Assembly (NCBI GenBank): GCA_963698885.1 | Contig: CAVOSJ010000003.1 | Location: 620,001 to 684,000, forward strand | Reading direction: 5' to 3' | Origin: JBARKJ01 sp963698885 | Lineage (GTDB): Bacteria > Nitrospirota > JACRHJ01 | DNA: 64,000 nucleotides | Shown: one piece after another, positions 63,177-64,000 of the stretch | Numbering within the stretch: position 1 is the first letter of the stretch | Layout of the letters: each line of letters begins with the position of its first letter | Notes under the pieces: generated by a model | The model's database searches: none | What the model saw: only the letters and a program-made list of their open reading frames with translations | Told to the model about the DNA's origin: nothing | Position numbers and translations under genes: made by a program

Positions 63177-64000
63177 TTCCTTTATCGCCACCGTCTTGAT
63201 ATTCACGAATTCCTTAAGTCCGTAATGCGACAGTTCCCTGCCGATGCCTGATTTCTTTATCCCTCCGAACGGCAGCCTCGGGTCTGACTTTACCATGTCG
63301 TTTACAGCGACAAACCCGGCATCAAGCCGCCTGGCGAGCCGGTCCGCTCTTTTTTGGTCCCTGCTCCAGATCGACGCACCGAGACCGAACCCGGTATCGT
63401 TCGCGGCCCGGATTGCCTCATCCTCATCCTTGACCGTAATGACCGGGGCTATCGGACCGAAGACTTCTTCAGTCAGTATCCTCATCTCTTTTGTCGGATT
63501 AAAGACGGCGCATGGCAGGAAAAACAGCCCCCTGTCAAATACGTGCCCTGCCTGGTGGATTTCCGCTCCCTTCGCCTTCGCGTCACTTAGCTGTTCATTC
63601 AGCGTATCCAGGACCTCTCTCTTGGCGACAGGGCCGATATCCGTCGTCTCGTCCATCGGATCGCCCACCTTCAGTTCCATAAGCCGCGCGAGGAAAAACT
63701 TTTTAAATTCGTCCGCCACACTCTCCATCACGATGAACCTTTTGGCCGCGATACAGCTCTGTCCCGCATTGACCATCCTGGCTTTTACAGCCATCTCGGC
63801 GCTCGCGGCAATATCGGCGTCATCCAGGACGATAAACGGGTCCGAACCTCCGAGCTCAAGCACGACTTTCTTTATACGTCTTCCCGCGGCCGCCGCGACC
63901 TCTTCTCCCGCCTTCGTGCTCCCTGTCAGCGAGACGGCGTCCACCTTGTCGTCCTCGATTAACTTAAGGGCGGCTGCCGCGCCTATAATCAAAGTTTTGA
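63174..64000 (-). CDS. NAD(P)-dependent aldehyde dehydrogenase, C-terminal part (runs off the window)
   Basis: The frame is open through the right edge; about 275 residues are seen of an expected 455-490. SLTGSTKAGEEVAAAAGRR, the catalytic Glu in KVVLELGGSDPFIVLDDAD and the catalytic Cys in NAGQSCIAAKRFIV are present, followed by TEEVFGPIAPVITVKDEDEAI and LPFGGIKKSGIGRELSHYGLKEF. The pattern fits the succinate-semialdehyde dehydrogenase group (GabD/YneI-like) best. The N-terminal cofactor part lies outside the window. Confidence 0.9.
   Translation of the reverse strand, partial: KTLIIGAAAALKLIEDDKVDAVSLTGSTKAGEEVAAAAGRRIKKVVLELGGSDPFIVLDDADIAASAEMAVKARMVNAGQSCIAAKRFIVMESVADEFKKFFLARLMELKVGDPMDETTDIGPVAKREVLDTLNEQLSDAKAKGAEIHQAGHVFDRGLFFLPCAVFNPTKEMRILTEEVFGPIAPVITVKDEDEAIRAANDTGFGLGASIWSRDQKRADRLARRLDAGFVAVNDMVKSDPRLPFGGIKKSGIGRELSHYGLKEFVNIKTVAIKE

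Overview
The window reads as part of the chromosome of a sulfur-metabolising, anaerobic, didermic bacterium. A large gene set for dissimilatory (bi)sulfite reductase (Dsr) fills the first 20 kb. Genes for c-type cytochromes, lipoproteins and surface polysaccharide point to a Gram-negative envelope. An uncultured Nitrospirota (Thermodesulfovibrionia-like) is my best guess. That is an inference from the mixed Dsr gene set and the Rieske/cytochrome b module, not something the sequence proves.

Region 1 (1-19904, all minus strand) is the dsr supercluster. In transcription order it runs: dsrN (siroheme amidation); then, behind a good sigma70-type promoter and a leader of about 200 nt, dsrC, dsrM, dsrK, a diheme lipoprotein cytochrome, a Rieske protein, cytochrome b6, subunit IV, a membrane-anchored cytochrome c, a 595-residue lipoprotein, dsrE, dsrF, dsrH, a HEAT-repeat protein, dsrA, dsrB, dsrD and a dsrL-like gene; then a terminator, a rubrerythrin-like gene, an NfnAB/Sud-type flavoprotein pair and a second terminator; then tusA, a CBS-domain gene, a DsrC-like paralogue and the siroheme gene cobA/SUMT. 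The cluster mixes markers of sulfite reduction (dsrD, dsrN) with markers usually linked to sulfur oxidation or disproportionation (dsrEFH, dsrL, tusA). The usual dsrJOP partners of dsrMK are missing, and a cytochrome b6/Rieske module stands in their place.

Region 2 (19.9-29.4 kb) holds cysK behind a consensus promoter, a small cytochrome c, an NADPH-FMN reductase-like flavoprotein, a C45-type peptidase gene and six tRNA genes (Pro, Arg x3, His, Lys). It then passes into an accessory stretch (VOC protein, lipoprotein, esterase, SDR, 3-methyladenine glycosylase, two unknowns), mostly with frameshifts.

Region 3 (29.5-42 kb) carries an OlsB/OlsA-like acyltransferase pair, a CBS-domain histidine kinase with a response regulator, two related DUF5132/HMA-like blocks, a helical repeat protein, a YtaF/MntP-like exporter, a divergent metK and a P2-type cation ATPase.

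Region 4 (42.6-51 kb) is a tandem duplication, including the upstream region, of a gene for a huge secreted NHL/Ig-like/beta-helix protein. The second copy has gained about eight 300-bp repeats.

Region 5 (51-62.8 kb) is a surface-polysaccharide cluster: acyltransferase 3, FkbH-like, YdjC deacetylase, Wzx, Wzy, GT4, GNAT, polysaccharide deacetylase, FemAB-like and GT2. The window closes with csbD behind a perfect sigma70 promoter and the 3' part of an aldehyde dehydrogenase gene.

Apparent single-base indels are very common, but clustered: dsrK, 22-29 kb, 38-41 kb and 42.7-62 kb. Genes between them are perfectly open. I treat most as assembly or consensus errors and annotate reconstructed genes across them.
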